Position numbers and translations under genes: made by a program. Source: Parasponia andersonii (lineage: Eukaryota; Streptophyta; Magnoliopsida; Rosales; Cannabaceae). From it: a stretch of DNA of 64,000 nt. Below the pieces are notes generated by a model that was given only the letters and a program-made list of their open reading frames with translations, made no database searches and had not been told where the DNA came from. This document shows positions 45,699-59,097 of the stretch, piece after piece (the first letter of the stretch is position 1; the number at the start of each line of letters is the position of its first letter). The stretch is from the NCBI GenBank assembly GCA_002914805.1, contig JXTB01000047.1, positions 11,168 to 75,167 on the forward strand. The letters run 5' to 3'.

Positions 45699-47515
45699 TA
45701 TAACAATCCGATCTTTCAGACCATTAACTACTTACATTCTTAACTTACTAATTTAAAAAGAGAAATTCAAACGCTGAAAATTCCTGACAATTCTTTTTTG
45801 TACTTTTATTTCCTTTTAAAGGATTTATATACATGACTAATCATTTACTTAATTTGACAATTTTAAAAACAAGTAAAATGTTTCTCGATGGTTAAGCAAC
45901 CTTTATTTAAATTTGTTTATAAATTTTTTCTTAGGGTAATTTAAATAATGTGCAACCATAAAGGGCTCCTAGGTGAGAAGGGGAGTCATATACAGACTAC
46001 TTAAGTCCCAAGCTCTCTTTAGACAGTTCAGGTCTTTTTGACAAAACCCCTTGTATTTTGCATTTATTTAAATCAAAATATTTTTTCTTTTAGATCTTTT
46101 GTAAAACATTCATTTAAACTCTATTCAATTAAAATACATTTTCAAGTTCAATTTAATAAAACCATGCATTGTGAAATAAAATGCCAAGTTATAAGTATAT
46201 CTTCAAATAACATTAAGCTTATATAATTAAAATCATTTGTCTCATAATAAGAACATATGCAGAAGTAATTTTAATTGTAGTATTCTATTACTCGTGCCTC
46301 ACATTTATCCCTGCTTTGATTCCAGTTAACCCATCAATCAAATCATAAGTTTCTTTTCTTTGGTACTTATAACATAGATACTCATAAAGCGTGAGCTTTC
46401 ACTCAGTAAGTAGAATATAATTCTCACAAAACATTTTATTTATATACAAATAATCTTTTATGAAAGTCCGGTTATGTTATTTTATGAAATCATTACTTTT
46501 TGCTTTATTATAAGATATTGAATCATTATTTTATCTCATTCTTTATTACAAAGTCTTTCATCTTTCTTATGGATCCTGGTATACGTACCGAATGTGCACT
46601 ACCGAATGGGGAACCAAGGGAGTGACCTAATTGAAAACACTTACTATCATCATCTTAACATACTTTTCCTCGGGAATCCTCGCTTAGAAGAGATTGGCCT
46701 TATTTTCCCTCAGATATCCTCACCTAGTGGAGGTTGGTACGACACCTTTAAATTTCCTATCTTATTTAGTCTTCTCTAAACATGAGTGGATATGCTTCAA
46801 TAACAAACCCAAACTTATATTCCACTATCATAACATTTCCTTGTTAAAGTATGCTAAAGTATTCTTATATGATTACATTATAAAGTAAGCATATATCATT
46901 TTTACAGTATATGAAATATATCTTTATAAGCATACATTATACATAGACCATACAATAATAAAATAAAAGCAAGTAAACACATGAATAATTTCAAAAATAT
47001 CATACTATAAACATGGAACATTTTCAAACCATCTATTCTATAGGTGATATTATACTTACATAGTAATATGATTGTTCTAGTTTCACTCGTTAATTACGTA
47101 TGTCTAGGTCGAAATTTTGGCGTGACGTATGCATACTCTATTTGTTAGAGTAATTTAGAATGAACTCATACTTTTTTTTAAACTTCTAATTAACTAGTGG
47201 ACTTAAGACAACTAAGACTCAATTTTGATCAAATATAAAACTTCACATTTAAGAAACAATGTCATGTTATATTCATTGACTAATTTATACTTTCAACATA
47301 GATGGATGAGATTTAACTCTCCTTAACCCTTATCATAGTGATCTTTTTAATCTATCAATAATTTGGTTATTGATTTGATTAATATCATCCTAAATCACTT
47401 AAGTTTCCTTAGTTATATTTCTTTTCATCAATTACTTTGAATTATTCTTGATTAATTACTTTATTCATAATGAAGGATCATAATATGATAAGTGAGTCAA
47501 ACACACTAATGGCTA

Positions 47516-49135
47516 CAGAGATTTAAAATCTAAAATCATACTTGGGCTATACTGGAAATTCCAAAAACTAAATTTCGAAAAAGCGATTTTACTGAAAATG
47601 ATTTTCGCAGTTTTGTAAACAAATCAAGAATGCAGCAGAATATGTATTTTCAAATTTTCTTGAAATTTTACAAAACAAAAAACATAGGATCGTTGATCTA
47701 ATATAAATCAATTCATGGATCTTGGGCACTTTCTTGATTCCCAATGAGAGTTGAGCGTACGATCCAAAAGACGATCTTCTTTCTCCTTGAGTGTACATCT
47801 ATGACCATTGGTATCTCTCCCTTAGCGGCCATAAACGAACACAGGACTTCTCCCGCGACGGCTCGTCTCTCCCACTCTCTCTTTTTCTCTATGTCACATG
47901 AAAAAGCATAGTTATTGTGCATGAGTGGCGTGTACAACCCTTAGAGTGACTTAGAAAAAATTTCCTCTTAAGTATTTAAAGAGATGTAAACCCTAATGGG
48001 TTTATTGGGCTTAACTGACCATTCAATTAGTTATTGGGCTATGTGTGAGCTAGACAGGGGGCCTTATGGATCCAAATAGTCTAAGCTCCAATGGGCCAAC
48101 TATCCATAATCATAATTAGCTCTTAATTATGACTGGGCCATGTCCATTAATATTAGGGCATTCCACTCTAGGCCCAATATTGCACTCTTAGACTAAATGT
48201 CATATATTTTCTGTGAAGCTAATTAACACTTTAATTAACTTGATCCATTTAGCATATACTATACCTGCAAATATACCCCCGATGCAATATCGTACTAGTG
48301 AGATGAAATTACCGTATTACCCCTCTAGTATATATTTACCTTTGAGTTGCCATTTTTCATTTAATAGATAATAATTGACTACGGTGTTTATAACTGCCCA
48401 TACAAATACAGTCAAATTCACAAAGTGAATACCTGACGCCTGGTTTTTTATTATCCAAGTCCTTGAAAAAAACTCAAAATGACATTATATGCATGGTGTC
48501 CAAATCATGAAAGGCATTTTCGTCAATTCACAAATCTTATCTTCTAAGATACCAGAGTTCGAACCATATAATCGGAACTAGTCCTTTAGTAAGTCAAAAA
48601 GATAAAACTCATGAAAGCAAGTCCGACAATCACTAGGATTAAGGTAATCTTGCAATAGTGCTAGATTAGTGAAAGATAGAATATTGAGTTACGACACTTG
48701 ACCTCAAATTCTATTTTCACTTGGTCCAGTTCAATGCACTTATAACTTTTTTATAACGCACTAGTGTTTCTATCCAAAGTCAGACACTTCGATGATTGGA
48801 GACTTCATCAATCCCATTGAAATAGACAACACTACATTCTATGGCAAAATAAAGTATTCCATCTTTATTAACAGAATGTGAACTTTTAATTTAGACATAA
48901 TGAAATAAATAATTTAGTCTCCCATATGTGAACACTTCACACGAACAATTATTTATTACTCATTATTAGTCATGGAAACTTTTAGACGTTTGCATAATAG
49001 AAAATATAAATATCATGTGTATATTATTGGGACATAATATGGAATTTATTAATAGCAAATAGATAACACTTAAATCCAATAAACATTGTTTAAAATGTCA
49101 AACAAGAAACTGCTTTCTAAGGCATACTCTCAACA
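47516..49135 (-). repeat. Probable copia-type LTR nested in R
   Basis: The minus strand starts TGTTGAGAGTATGCCTTAG at 49135, which I recognise as the opening of a common plant copia-type LTR. The body includes GC-richer leader-like sequence (47740-47900). The far end is not fixed: no clear TG/CA end or target duplication was seen; TGCTA at 49136 and GGCTA at 47511 differ by one base. Confidence 0.42.
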
Positions 49136-49744
49136 TGCTAAATATTATTAGGCATTGATCACATTTTTTTTGATACATAACTAAACTTAGGCTAAATACA
49201 ATTAGAAGCATACATAATTTATTTCATATAATTACTTTCATATTTTAAATTTAAGTACATCTTTTCTTATCCTAATTAGAGATCTTAAATAAAGTTTCCT
49301 ATTTATTCTTATACCAAATTTCCAACCCAAAATTTCAAGTTTTATAATTTATATTTTTGCCTATTATCTTAAGATTTTTAACATTTATGCCCTCTAATGG
49401 TAAATATTGAGTTATAAGTTATCTCTTTTTGTTAAGGATTCTTCCTTTATTTATTTTTACACTTTAATATAGTCTTAAAACTGCATAAAATAACTTTCTC
49501 ACAAATTCAACCCATATTTTTTCAAAATTACACTTTTGACCCAAATACTCAAAGTTTTGGCATTTTAGTCCCTTCAACTTTTGAGCAAACATCTTTAATT
49601 TTTGGAAAACATTTTTAATTGGAAAAAATCTGTTCTTAAGAATTTAAGTCTAAACCATTAAGCTTGATTCATTTTCATGCACATTTTATTTTAAGGTCTT
49701 ACACTTAAAAATCTTCCACTTTTGTGTTTAGTCATTTTGATTTT

Positions 49745-49774
49745 ACTATTATTATTATTATTATTATTATTATT
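49745..49774. repeat. (ATT)n microsatellite
   Basis: About ten ATT/TAT trinucleotides inside LTR R. Confidence 0.95.
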
Positions 49775-49894
49775 TAACTTTTATTATTATGAAGCATTCT
49801 TATTTAGAGGGTTAAGAAATCAACAAAATAATTCTAAATATAATATAAATTATATAACATCTAAAGTAGATTAAATATGTTGTTACCCATTTAT

Positions 49895-50127
49895 TCTTTT
49901 ATAGAATCTATTTTTTGTAAAAAAAAGTGGGGCTTAATTAATGACTTCCACTTATTACAAATTAAAAGAAAATACCTACTACTACCCAATCCCCACCTTA
50001 CTTGATTAGGGATAATAAGCTTTCATGCCTACCCCTAGTGTAACTCGAACTTAGGACCAAGATCCTAGGTAGTGGGTACTCTTACCACTTGAGCCAACCC
50101 ACTTCGTCTCTTTTACAGAATCTATTT
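49895..50127 (-). mobile_element. tRNA-derived SINE with 19-bp target duplication, nested in LTR R
   Basis: The SINE body (49914-50108) reads on the minus strand with an A-box-like TGGCTCAAGTGGTAAGAG and B-box-like GGTCCTAAGTTCGAGTT, then the body 'gtaggtattttctttt..ttgtaataagtgg'. It is flanked by a 19-bp duplication, 49895-49913 and 50109-50127, differing at one base (t/c). Body and head match the second head plus body of the SINE at 21797-22090. Confidence 0.88.
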
Positions 50128-51472
50128 GAACACGTAACAAGCAAGATAGGGGAATATTTATTTTCCAAGCTTGAATTTTCTTTCGTGGAGTGTTTGAGAA
50201 CTTTTCCAAATATCAATATTTTACTAGAAATCAAAATACTAAAAATTCAACTTCTAATAATTTTAGAGTTATAAATCTTAATAAACTTAAATGTGTTTGT
50301 ACAACCTACCTTTCAAAATCTTTCCTTTTTCCTTACGCTTATACCACGAAACTAGACGCTCTTTTCTCTTGATTATAATTCTTAATTTCTAGAGTCTTTA
50401 TAGAAAAATAAGGAAGATGGGTAAAATATTGTAGCTCTTGTGGGTTTGGAAGAAAATGAGATAGAAAGAGTTTTTTTTTTTTTCGAGAAAGGATAATTGA
50501 AAAAATGAAGAGAGTTTTGGTTAAGTAATTAGAAGGTTAAGTGTGAATTTTTAATTACCAAATGAAAGATCTATTTATAGGTCATTCATAGGAGGTATCC
50601 AATAATATACACTTTCACATTCCATCTAATAATTTAAGCACCATTGTTATTCATTTTGTCAATATATCTTCTTTTCCTAATCCATTACCTTATCTTTTAC
50701 CTTATTTTTCACTCATCCACTACTTTTGTCTATAATCTTTCTTCTTTTTCAATTATTTGGAATCCAATACCACTAACTCTCAAAGAAAATCTCCACTATA
50801 TTATTCCTTTTCATATATTTTGAATTATTTTGGAGACAAAAGCTACTAATTAGTTTTGTCTATGTTTTGCACTTTGAATTATGGCCAGTAATTTCCAAAT
50901 AATATTTCTATTATGACAAAAGCTATCAATTAGTTTTGTCTATATTTTTCTTTTTTAGAATTACCTACTAACTTTATCTCTTTCCTTTTCTATTCCACTA
51001 ATTTATAGTTATTACTTCCCTAAGATAAAACTTGACTAGTCTTCATCTTTTTGTACAACTTATTTTCCACCCATAGATTAATTTGTCTACTTAATTCTTT
51101 GTATACTTAATTCCTAGCTACTCAAATTATGGCATATTACTATTTTGGTACAACCATTAACTTTAGGTTGTAAAATGTAACAATTTTTAATGTGACATAA
51201 ACATGTCACATTCTCAATTAGGCTGTATTGATGTACATAATGTAATCTTTGTAGAATTAATTTATTATTAAAGAAAACTAACTTAGAATTTATAAATTAA
51301 AACAATAAATAACTATGATTTTTTCACATAATAAAATTTAATATTAAAATAATAGTACATACATAATTTCAAGTATTTGCGAACATAAATTTATTAAAAT
51401 TTGACACTAAGTTTATTAATAATAATTCTACTAAGGTTGCAAGTCTAGGAATTCCTAGGAGGTTACATATAA

Positions 51473-52065
51473 TATCTCTTCTTTCCTCATATTAACCAAT
51501 ATCTCCAACAATTAGACCTCCTATATCATTTGATTTAGATAATTCATACTGATTATTTTCACTGGATTGTCGTCCTATCAATCTTAATTTCATAGATGAA
51601 ATTTCATTTTCATTGTATCTGTCTTTAATCATATGAAAAGGTTTTACTAATTTATTATTTTTGTTAAATATTTAATTAAATTTTCAATAATTAATTTTGT
51701 TAATTTTTTGATGTATCATCAAATGAAAATATTGACATTCGATTTTCTATATCATATATGTATAACTGAATAAATCTTAGAGGATTATTATTAGTTAGTA
51801 ATAATAATAATTCTATTAGATGATGCATTTGACCACTAATTTTAAAAATGTATGGACCATCTGAATTTTGAATATTTTGTTCTATATTTGCTCAGAAAGA
51901 TATAAAAGCAAACATAGAATTAAAAGTTTAAATATTTTTTCAGAAATATCTACTTAAGGGTTCTATGTAATAATTAAGTAATTGGCCTAGTATAGGAGGA
52001 TCATTTAACAGAGAAAGTTTAATTTTTCCATCTTTACAATATAAATTATATTTTAGTGGATAAGC
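51473..52065 (-). pseudogene. Helitron Rep, N-terminal part
   Basis: The minus strand reads CKDGKIKLSLLNDPPILGQL (about 52040-51980), FNSMFAFIS (51900), the DGPYIFKISGQMHHLI segment (51860-51815), LRFIQLYIYDIENRMS (51780-51735) and MKLRLIGRQSSENNQYEL followed by IGGLIVGDIG (51590-51500). These are the ordered motifs before the LFPYGE region of Helitron Rep. Stops and frameshifts are present. The reading runs on at 45698 after LTR R. Confidence 0.82.
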
Positions 52066-54739
52066 TTTTTATATCACCGTAGTATTTATAGACGCAAGAA
52101 CAGTCTCAAGATCGTAATATTTATTAATATCACCTATAATATAGTATTAAAGATGAGAATTAAAAATATAATAATGCGTAAGGAATTCAATTTTAATACT
52201 AAAAATGCGTTTATATAAGAAGTATAAAAATATTTACTTTGTATGTCACGATTACTTGACTTTGGTACGTCAGTTGAATGAAAAAGATATCTTTTAGAGC
52301 TTGTAAGGCTCGATATTGGAATACACCTTGATTGGTAAATATTTTCTGAGACCATACTGAAATCCTCGTATTGATAATTCAGAGGATCATTGCGCCTAAA
52401 TGCAAAGTCCTCATTTAGAAAATAACGATAATGTCATTTACATTGACATCTTGAAAACAAAAAATTTTCTCACATTATTCTATTGTTTATCTAATTCAAA
52501 AAAATAAAAAATATTATTATGTTAATATTTCTTTATTGAAAATTTATGAAATAATATAGTAATGTTACCTATATGTAAAATGAGTGACATTTTTTTTTCT
52601 TTTTTGTATTTATTTTTTCTATAATATTCTTTAATTTATATTGTACTAATTATGTCTTAGATAATTATTGTTATATTGATATATTTAAGTTGTTTACAGT
52701 ATTTTTGTCTGTCATTTTTTGAAATAATATTGCTATACTATATTTTATTTATGTCTTTTAATTTTTAGTTATTATTTTTTAATGTTATTACAGTAATATT
52801 ATTCACATATTGATATATTTTTTTATACTTCCTATATTATTTTATTTTTATTATTGTTTAAATTATTTTAGTTTATCATTATTTTTGACAATTATATTTA
52901 TCATATTTTTTTCATATATAAAAGCTATATCTTTTCCTTTTTGATTCTTTCTTAAAATATAAAATCATGAAAAAAAAGAAAAATATTTTTAAAAAAAATA
53001 TGCTGGAAAGATATATTTATATTTAATATATATTAACTTTAATTATTCATATTTACTTATTTTTTAGTTACATATTTCATATATATTTAAAGTATATATA
53101 CATATATATACGACTAAGGAAGAGTTAAATTATATAGATTTTTTCAAGTTTTTAAAATATATGTAAATTTATTAGTGTTGTATATAGCTAAAATTTAATA
53201 TCTAAATTTTTTCTAAAACATTTTGTGCCTGAACCTATTTATAATTGATTTAGTTATCACTATTTAAAACTTTTATTCTTTATTATAATGTTTCAAATTT
53301 AATATTTAATTTTTCATTGACTTAAATAAGTTATAACTTTAATTAGAATTATCAGGGCTATAATTCAAATTATTTTTTGAAAATATATTCATAATATTAA
53401 TATTTTTTCTATTCTTTTTTTACATTCGCAAGATTGCTTTTTATTTCATTTTTTTTCTAGTTAGAATGACATCTTTTATATATGGAGTTAGGCGTATAAA
53501 TTATTTCAAGTAATTATATTTTTATTTTATCAAGAAAATTTATAAGAATTAAATTCTAAACACTATATATAAGGAAGAAAAATAAAATCTTAGATATAAT
53601 CTTTTAATTATATACAACATTAAACCTAGTTTTGCTATGTATTTAATAAGATGATTTTTATTATCTCAATTAATTTTATATTTCTCTTTTATTATTGAAA
53701 ATGATAATAATCAAATCAAGCACACAACATATAAATCAACAAAATCAAATAATATCTTAATTACTTAAAATTAGAGTCTTTCAAATCAAATATACAAAAT
53801 ATTAATTAATACATATGATGAAATTGAATATACAATAACAATGAAATTTATTTAATGATTTTACAACAAAATAATTACAATCTCTTTTTTTTCTTCTCTT
53901 AACTTCTTCGACAATAAAGTCTTCATCTTTTTCTTCGCGAGTAAGAAGTACAAAATTCTTTATCTATCAAATGTAGTTGATTTTATTTGTAATATATATA
54001 GATAAATATACCCTTCTGAATATATTGATATATAGAAAATTTGGCTCAAATATATAGAACTATCATCAATCTGTTGAAAATTAGTATGATAATGTATTTT
54101 GAAATGTCTATTAAAGTATCTAAGAAATTATTTTTTAAACATATTTCTGGTAATTAGATAAATATACAAAACACTATCAATATGTATAATAATTTGCCAT
54201 ATATATTAGAAAAACACAATTATAAGAGTATAATATAGAATTGTCCAAAAATTATTAAGTGAATAAAGACAATATAAAAAGAAAAATAATTTTGAAAAGG
54301 AGATTGGGAAAAAAAATGCTGCCAAAGAGAATATAAAAAAGTAAGAGTTATTTGTAAAAGCATAATTGAATTATAGAAAAGAAACAACATAATTTTCTTT
54401 TAAGTACATTTTGTTTTTAAATCCTTAAAATTTTTCCTTTTCAAAATAGAATTATAATAATAAAAAAATTAAATACTAAGGAAATCAAATATAATATATC
54501 TATACAGTTTGACAAATCCTTCTGATAAAAGAACTTTCAAAAGATAAAATTAAATAATTAAGTAAAGAAAGAATCAAAGCAATTTTCAATACCAAAGAAA
54601 CTCTTATTTACATTAGTGAAAGCCTATATTTACAGCAATTTTTGGGCATTTTATATTTTACTCCAAATGAGTAAAAAATTAACAATCATCATCACCAAAG
54701 ACATACTAATTATAAAATATAATTAAGAAAATATCAATT
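52066..54739. other. Very AT-rich sequence, no gene recognised
   Basis: The minus-strand frame at 52355-52134 precedes the Helitron Rep but shows no known motif. The 5' end of the Helitron may lie here. A CTTC-rich patch at 53880-53950 stands out only by composition. Confidence 0.5.
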
Positions 54740-57700
54740 TAGTTTGAAAGTGTAGTTCAGACTCTGGCAGGATTCTTCGCAATTTTCAGATTTTGACAAT
54801 TTTTGCCGTTTTTTAAAACAGACTTCTTAATTTGTTTTAAACACTTTAAAAACATTAAAAATAAATTTGAAAAGCGTATTTTGATTATTACAAACTTATT
54901 TTAGATCCAAAAAGATATTTAACAATAATTTAGAAAGTATTTATACCAAAATATATTCTAGTTTGCAAATAGAAAATCTTTTTTTAGTCTATATCAAATA
55001 GTCTTGATTTTAAATATATTTGTAACTTATTTAAACTTAAGAAATCATATTTCAAAAAATATTTTCCCATTCAAAATCATTATTTTCTATTTTTCTATAA
55101 TAAAGTAACTACTTTAAGCCTATGATAGTTTGAAAACTCTTTTGAAAAGTATGAGCCAATGCAAAGAGAATTTATATACAATGAATTAAATCAAATACAA
55201 GACTAAATATGAAATATATCCTATCTAGACACAGTCTTATATCTGCTCATCCATCTTCAAGCTTAATTCTAATAGGTCGAACATGTATCCATCCTTATGC
55301 TTGATTCCTTGACTAACTTGAGCTAGAATTTTTAAAGCTATTTCACTTGTAACGACCCGACTTTTAATACCGATATCTACATATATTCTTAACTTAATTT
55401 ATTCTTTTAAAAATTACAAACTTGGAATATGAAAATTCACGACAATTTTTTTTATTTATATAATTCTCTCAAGATAGTTAACTAATTATTCTAAACGTCA
55501 GATTAAGAAATTTATAGAAACTATTGAAAGAAATATTATTATTTTTTTATAAGATTCAAATAATGCGCAACTAAAAAGGCTTCTAGGTGAGGTGGGGGGT
55601 CACAAGTGAACCTCTTAAATCCCAAACTCTCCCTAGACCATTTAAATCTTTATGACAAAGCTCATTTAGTCTTACATTTATTTAAATCAATATATTAGAT
55701 AATAAAACAAAATAATTATTTAAAATCTTTAATTATTGAAAATATACTTCAAGATAATATATATCTATATATATATATATGGTATTCTATAAAGGGATAT
55801 TTAGATAAAATTAGTCATATTATATATAGCAAAATGATTACTTAACTTTAGAGGCATAATTAAACTTAAAATTTAGATTTCATACTTAAACATTTCATCT
55901 CGTTATTAACTTAAAGAAATATATGACTTAATCTTATATATTTAATTAAATTGTATCGTTAAAAGAGAAGACAACTTATACAGAAATTTAAAGTGGTGGT
56001 ATCCCAAAGCCAGTGTCTCGCATCCATCTCCACCTTGATTTTAGTCAACCCATCATTCAAAACAAAAGTTGCTTGCTTTTGGTATCTACAACATGGACAT
56101 TTACACTACGTGAGCTTTTGCTCAGTAAGTAACAATTCATCTCATAAAATATTTCATACAAATAATATTTTATGAAAGTTCAATTTTTGCGTCCTTGTGT
56201 AATATTTCAACTTGTATTTTATGAAGTAATCTTTTATCACATATGTTATTGTAAAGTCTTTTATCTTTCTTATGAGTCCTTGTGTACGTACCACATGTGC
56301 ACTTACCGACTAGAAATCAGGGGAGCGACCCTACTGAAATACCAACGGTCATAAATTTAACATATTTTCCTCGGGAATCCTCACCTAGTGAAGGTCGGTC
56401 TTATCTTCTCTTAGAAATCATCATCTAGTGGAGTTTGGTACGATACCTTAATATTATTATCTTTTACTTAGTCTCCTCTTTAACATAAATGGTTGTATCA
56501 TATTTTAAACCAAAACTTATATTTTATATTCTTGATACTTTTTTTAATTGAAGTATATTTATCAAGTTATAAATAATATTGTAAAGTAAATTTACCTCAT
56601 CTTATTATTATAGGAGGCATATATTTTCATAGGCACATATACAAGCCAAATAAACATCACTTGCATTGGCAAAATATCACATTGAATCATATCAAATACT
56701 TTTATTTTAAACAGAATATTCTTTTAAAACTATCCATGTTATAGGTAAGATTGTACTTACCTTAAGTCCTTAGAAAATATTCTTCGTACTTGCAGTGAAA
56801 TACCACATACTTAACCTTGTTGCAACCACGTGCCTCTTCTTTATTCGTTTTATTTATTATTCATGCATCAACATTCATTTTATATGTCTACATATACTAT
56901 CATTTGTCAGATGAAACCAATTTTACATTTTTGAAAACATTCACAACATAAATCCTAAAATAATGTTTCACATTAAAATTGTAGAATTTTGGTGCGTTAT
57001 GCATAGTTAAGGAATTTCATATTCTAATCCATAATTGTATTCATTCTAAAAATTAAATGAATCCATATGAAATAAACCAAAATCTAAAAATTATGGTTTA
57101 GAATTTATAAACAATATTTATCACTATTTGTTTTTCCAATTTAGAATTTGTAATAAAATTGTTAAAGATGCGACTAAACGAGAATGATTGAATTTTTGGG
57201 AGTATTTTATAAATCAAACAAACTCAAAATTTTAAACACACATCATTAACATTTATAACTTATGTATAATATTTGAAAATTCTAAAATAGATAATTTCAT
57301 AGCACTTTAATCACTTGTAATTATACCTTAGAATTTATTTCAGCATTTTGAAATATTAAAGTATTGTATATTCCGAAAATTATAATTAATTTTATAGACA
57401 TCAAAAAATTATGAAAACTTTCAGAAATGATCTTAACATATATATGAACATATAGTTAAAATTTCAACAAAAAATAAAAATATTTGCCCTTTGAAATTAT
57501 AGAATAAATTATATAAAATCTATTTTATAGCTTTTTTTAGCTAACGACTAACTTGTGTTAAATGATTTTTATAAAATTATAGGAATAGGGTATAAAAGTG
57601 AAACTTTCAAAAAATTAAATACACATATAGAAATACTTTTTACAAAAATTTCAGACCTTAATAAGGTTTCTAACTTTATATATATCATAGATTGAATTTA

Positions 57701-58330
57701 AACCTAAGTGCAATAAAATATACAAATCTTGAAAGACTAAGAGTTCTAAGAATTACCTTCTTTTTTTTCTTGAAACTTGAAGAACTCTAAGAGGAAATTT
57801 TTGAAATCACAATGGATGAAATAGAAACTTTGAGAGAAAGATGGAGGAAAAGAAATGAAGGAACTTGATTATGTTACAAAAGAGTGCCCTATTTATAGGC
57901 TAATTATGTACATAAAATATAATTCAAAATTAATTCAAAAAAATATTAATAATAATCACTACTTACCTAACTTTTTTTTATTTGTTATCTTTTCATCATG
58001 TAATTAAATTAATTTTATTAATCTAACTATGCTTCATCCACTTAAAAAAAATAATGTATTATCTTATTATATCTGCATTTAATTTTCATAAAATCTAGAT
58101 AATAGATATACCCTTCAAATAACTAATACATTATTATATAACTTACCTAATTTTTGTTTTGTTTTCTAATGTAATTAATAAATTTCTTTTATTTTAATGG
58201 TAATAATATATAAATAAAATATGTTAATGATCTTTTACATCATCTTCCATTCATATAAGTGAAATGATGAATATATATATATATGCATATTATTAAAATA
58301 TGTTAATTGCTACACTACTAATTCTTCTTT

Positions 58331-58368
<38 letters not shown>

Positions 58369-59005
58369 CTTACTTGTGACTATTTAACTTATTACTTGGA
58401 CTTGAAATATTTACTTCAACTTGGGCTCTCCTATTACCTATTGGGCCAAGATAAATGATATTGGCCTAAAGGATTAAAACCTAATGATAATTACAAATAA
58501 GAATACTAATAATTTCAAATTTAGACTTTCCTATTACCTATTGGGCCAAGATAAATGATTATTGAACTCAAAAAATTTAGGAATCAATAATAAATATAAT
58601 TAACTAGGCCTATTTCAAATTAATAACAATAGCCATATATGTTGTAAAATAATTTTACTTGCAATTAGGCACATAGTTCAACTTAGTTTTCTTATGTGTA
58701 CCTCACTGCAATATATTCACAAAATTCATTTGTATATAACTACTCAATTTCTATGATCAAAAAAATAAAATATACATAATAAAATTTTAGACAAGAAAAT
58801 TAACATGATGAATTCATTCTTCAAGAGAATACACTAATATTACAAGAACATGATAAATAATTATTAAAATAAGTTTTTTTTCAAGTCTTGGGTTTTCTCG
58901 GGTTTTACATCACTACATACTCAAGTTAAATTATTAGTATTAAATCAAATATTTGTTATCTTCAAAATAAAAGTGAATAAAATTAAAACCTTAATTTTTC
59001 AACAA
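54740..59005. repeat. Repeat A second copy (5'-truncated), split by LTR S
   Basis: 54.74-55.347 kb and 58.911-59.0 kb together match the 3' part of repeat A (44.84-45.55 kb): shared phrases include 'ttttcagattttgaca', 'ttgttttaaaca', 'caaatagtc.tga.tt', 'gcttgattccttga', and, after the split, 'actcaagttaaattattagta' and 'gttatcttcaaaata'. The uninterrupted copy at 45.45 kb therefore shows the state before LTR S inserted. Confidence 0.8.
55348..58910 (-). repeat. Solo LTR S (3563 bp)
   Basis: TCACT occurs at 55343-55347 and 58911-58915. The minus strand starts TGTAAAACCCGAGAAAACCC at 58910 and ends GTCGGGTCGTTACA at 55348, giving the best-preserved ends of the four copies. The TATA box is at 57890-57897 (minus strand). 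The block 'aggtgaggtggggggtcac' is at 55580. No coding sequence and no adjoining internal region. Confidence 0.92.
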
Positions 59006-59097
59006 GTATATGTAATGAGACCATAGTAAAAAAAAAATCCGAAGCATTAAAAAAAAACTTGATAGGCACATGGCAGTCTATGAAATCAATACCTACT

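Larger units (their letters stand above)
45699..51467 (-). repeat. Solo LTR R with nested insertions (5769 bp in total)
   Basis: TATAA flanks it at 45694-45698 and 51468-51472. On the plus strand it begins 'tataacaatccgatctttcagacc', which aligns with the S start 'tgtaacgacccgacttttaatacc', and ends 'gcaagtctaggaattcctaggaggttaca', which aligns with the S end. The shared 'aggtgag..gggagtca' block is at 45970 and 'gtatacgtaccg' at 46580. TATTTATA at 50572-50579 is the minus-strand TATA box. It is longer than P, Q and S because of the SINE at 49914-50108 and a probable copia-type LTR near 47.5-49.1 kb. Confidence 0.82.
28965..52065 (-). mobile_element. RepHel Helitron with RPA-like gene, fragmented by nested insertions
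   Basis: Coding remnants follow in correct order on the minus strand: Rep N-terminal region (52065-51473), a short Rep piece (45698-45565), Rep catalytic region and helicase first half (43777-40866), helicase second half (37415-36905), RPA-like gene 5' part (36655-36100) and 3' part (30477-28965). The gaps hold LTR R (45699-51467), repeat A (43783-45559), LTR Q (37421-40860), LTR P (32778-35897) and an undefined LTR-like insert (30478-32777). Bridging of the reading by target duplications at R and Q supports a single ancestral element. Neither terminus was identified. Confidence 0.8.

Noticed and set aside
32778..58910. P/Q/R/S as LTR pairs of full-length retrotransposons
   Set aside because: Each has its own distinct 5-bp duplication, and the sequence between them is Helitron or other repeats, not gag-pol.
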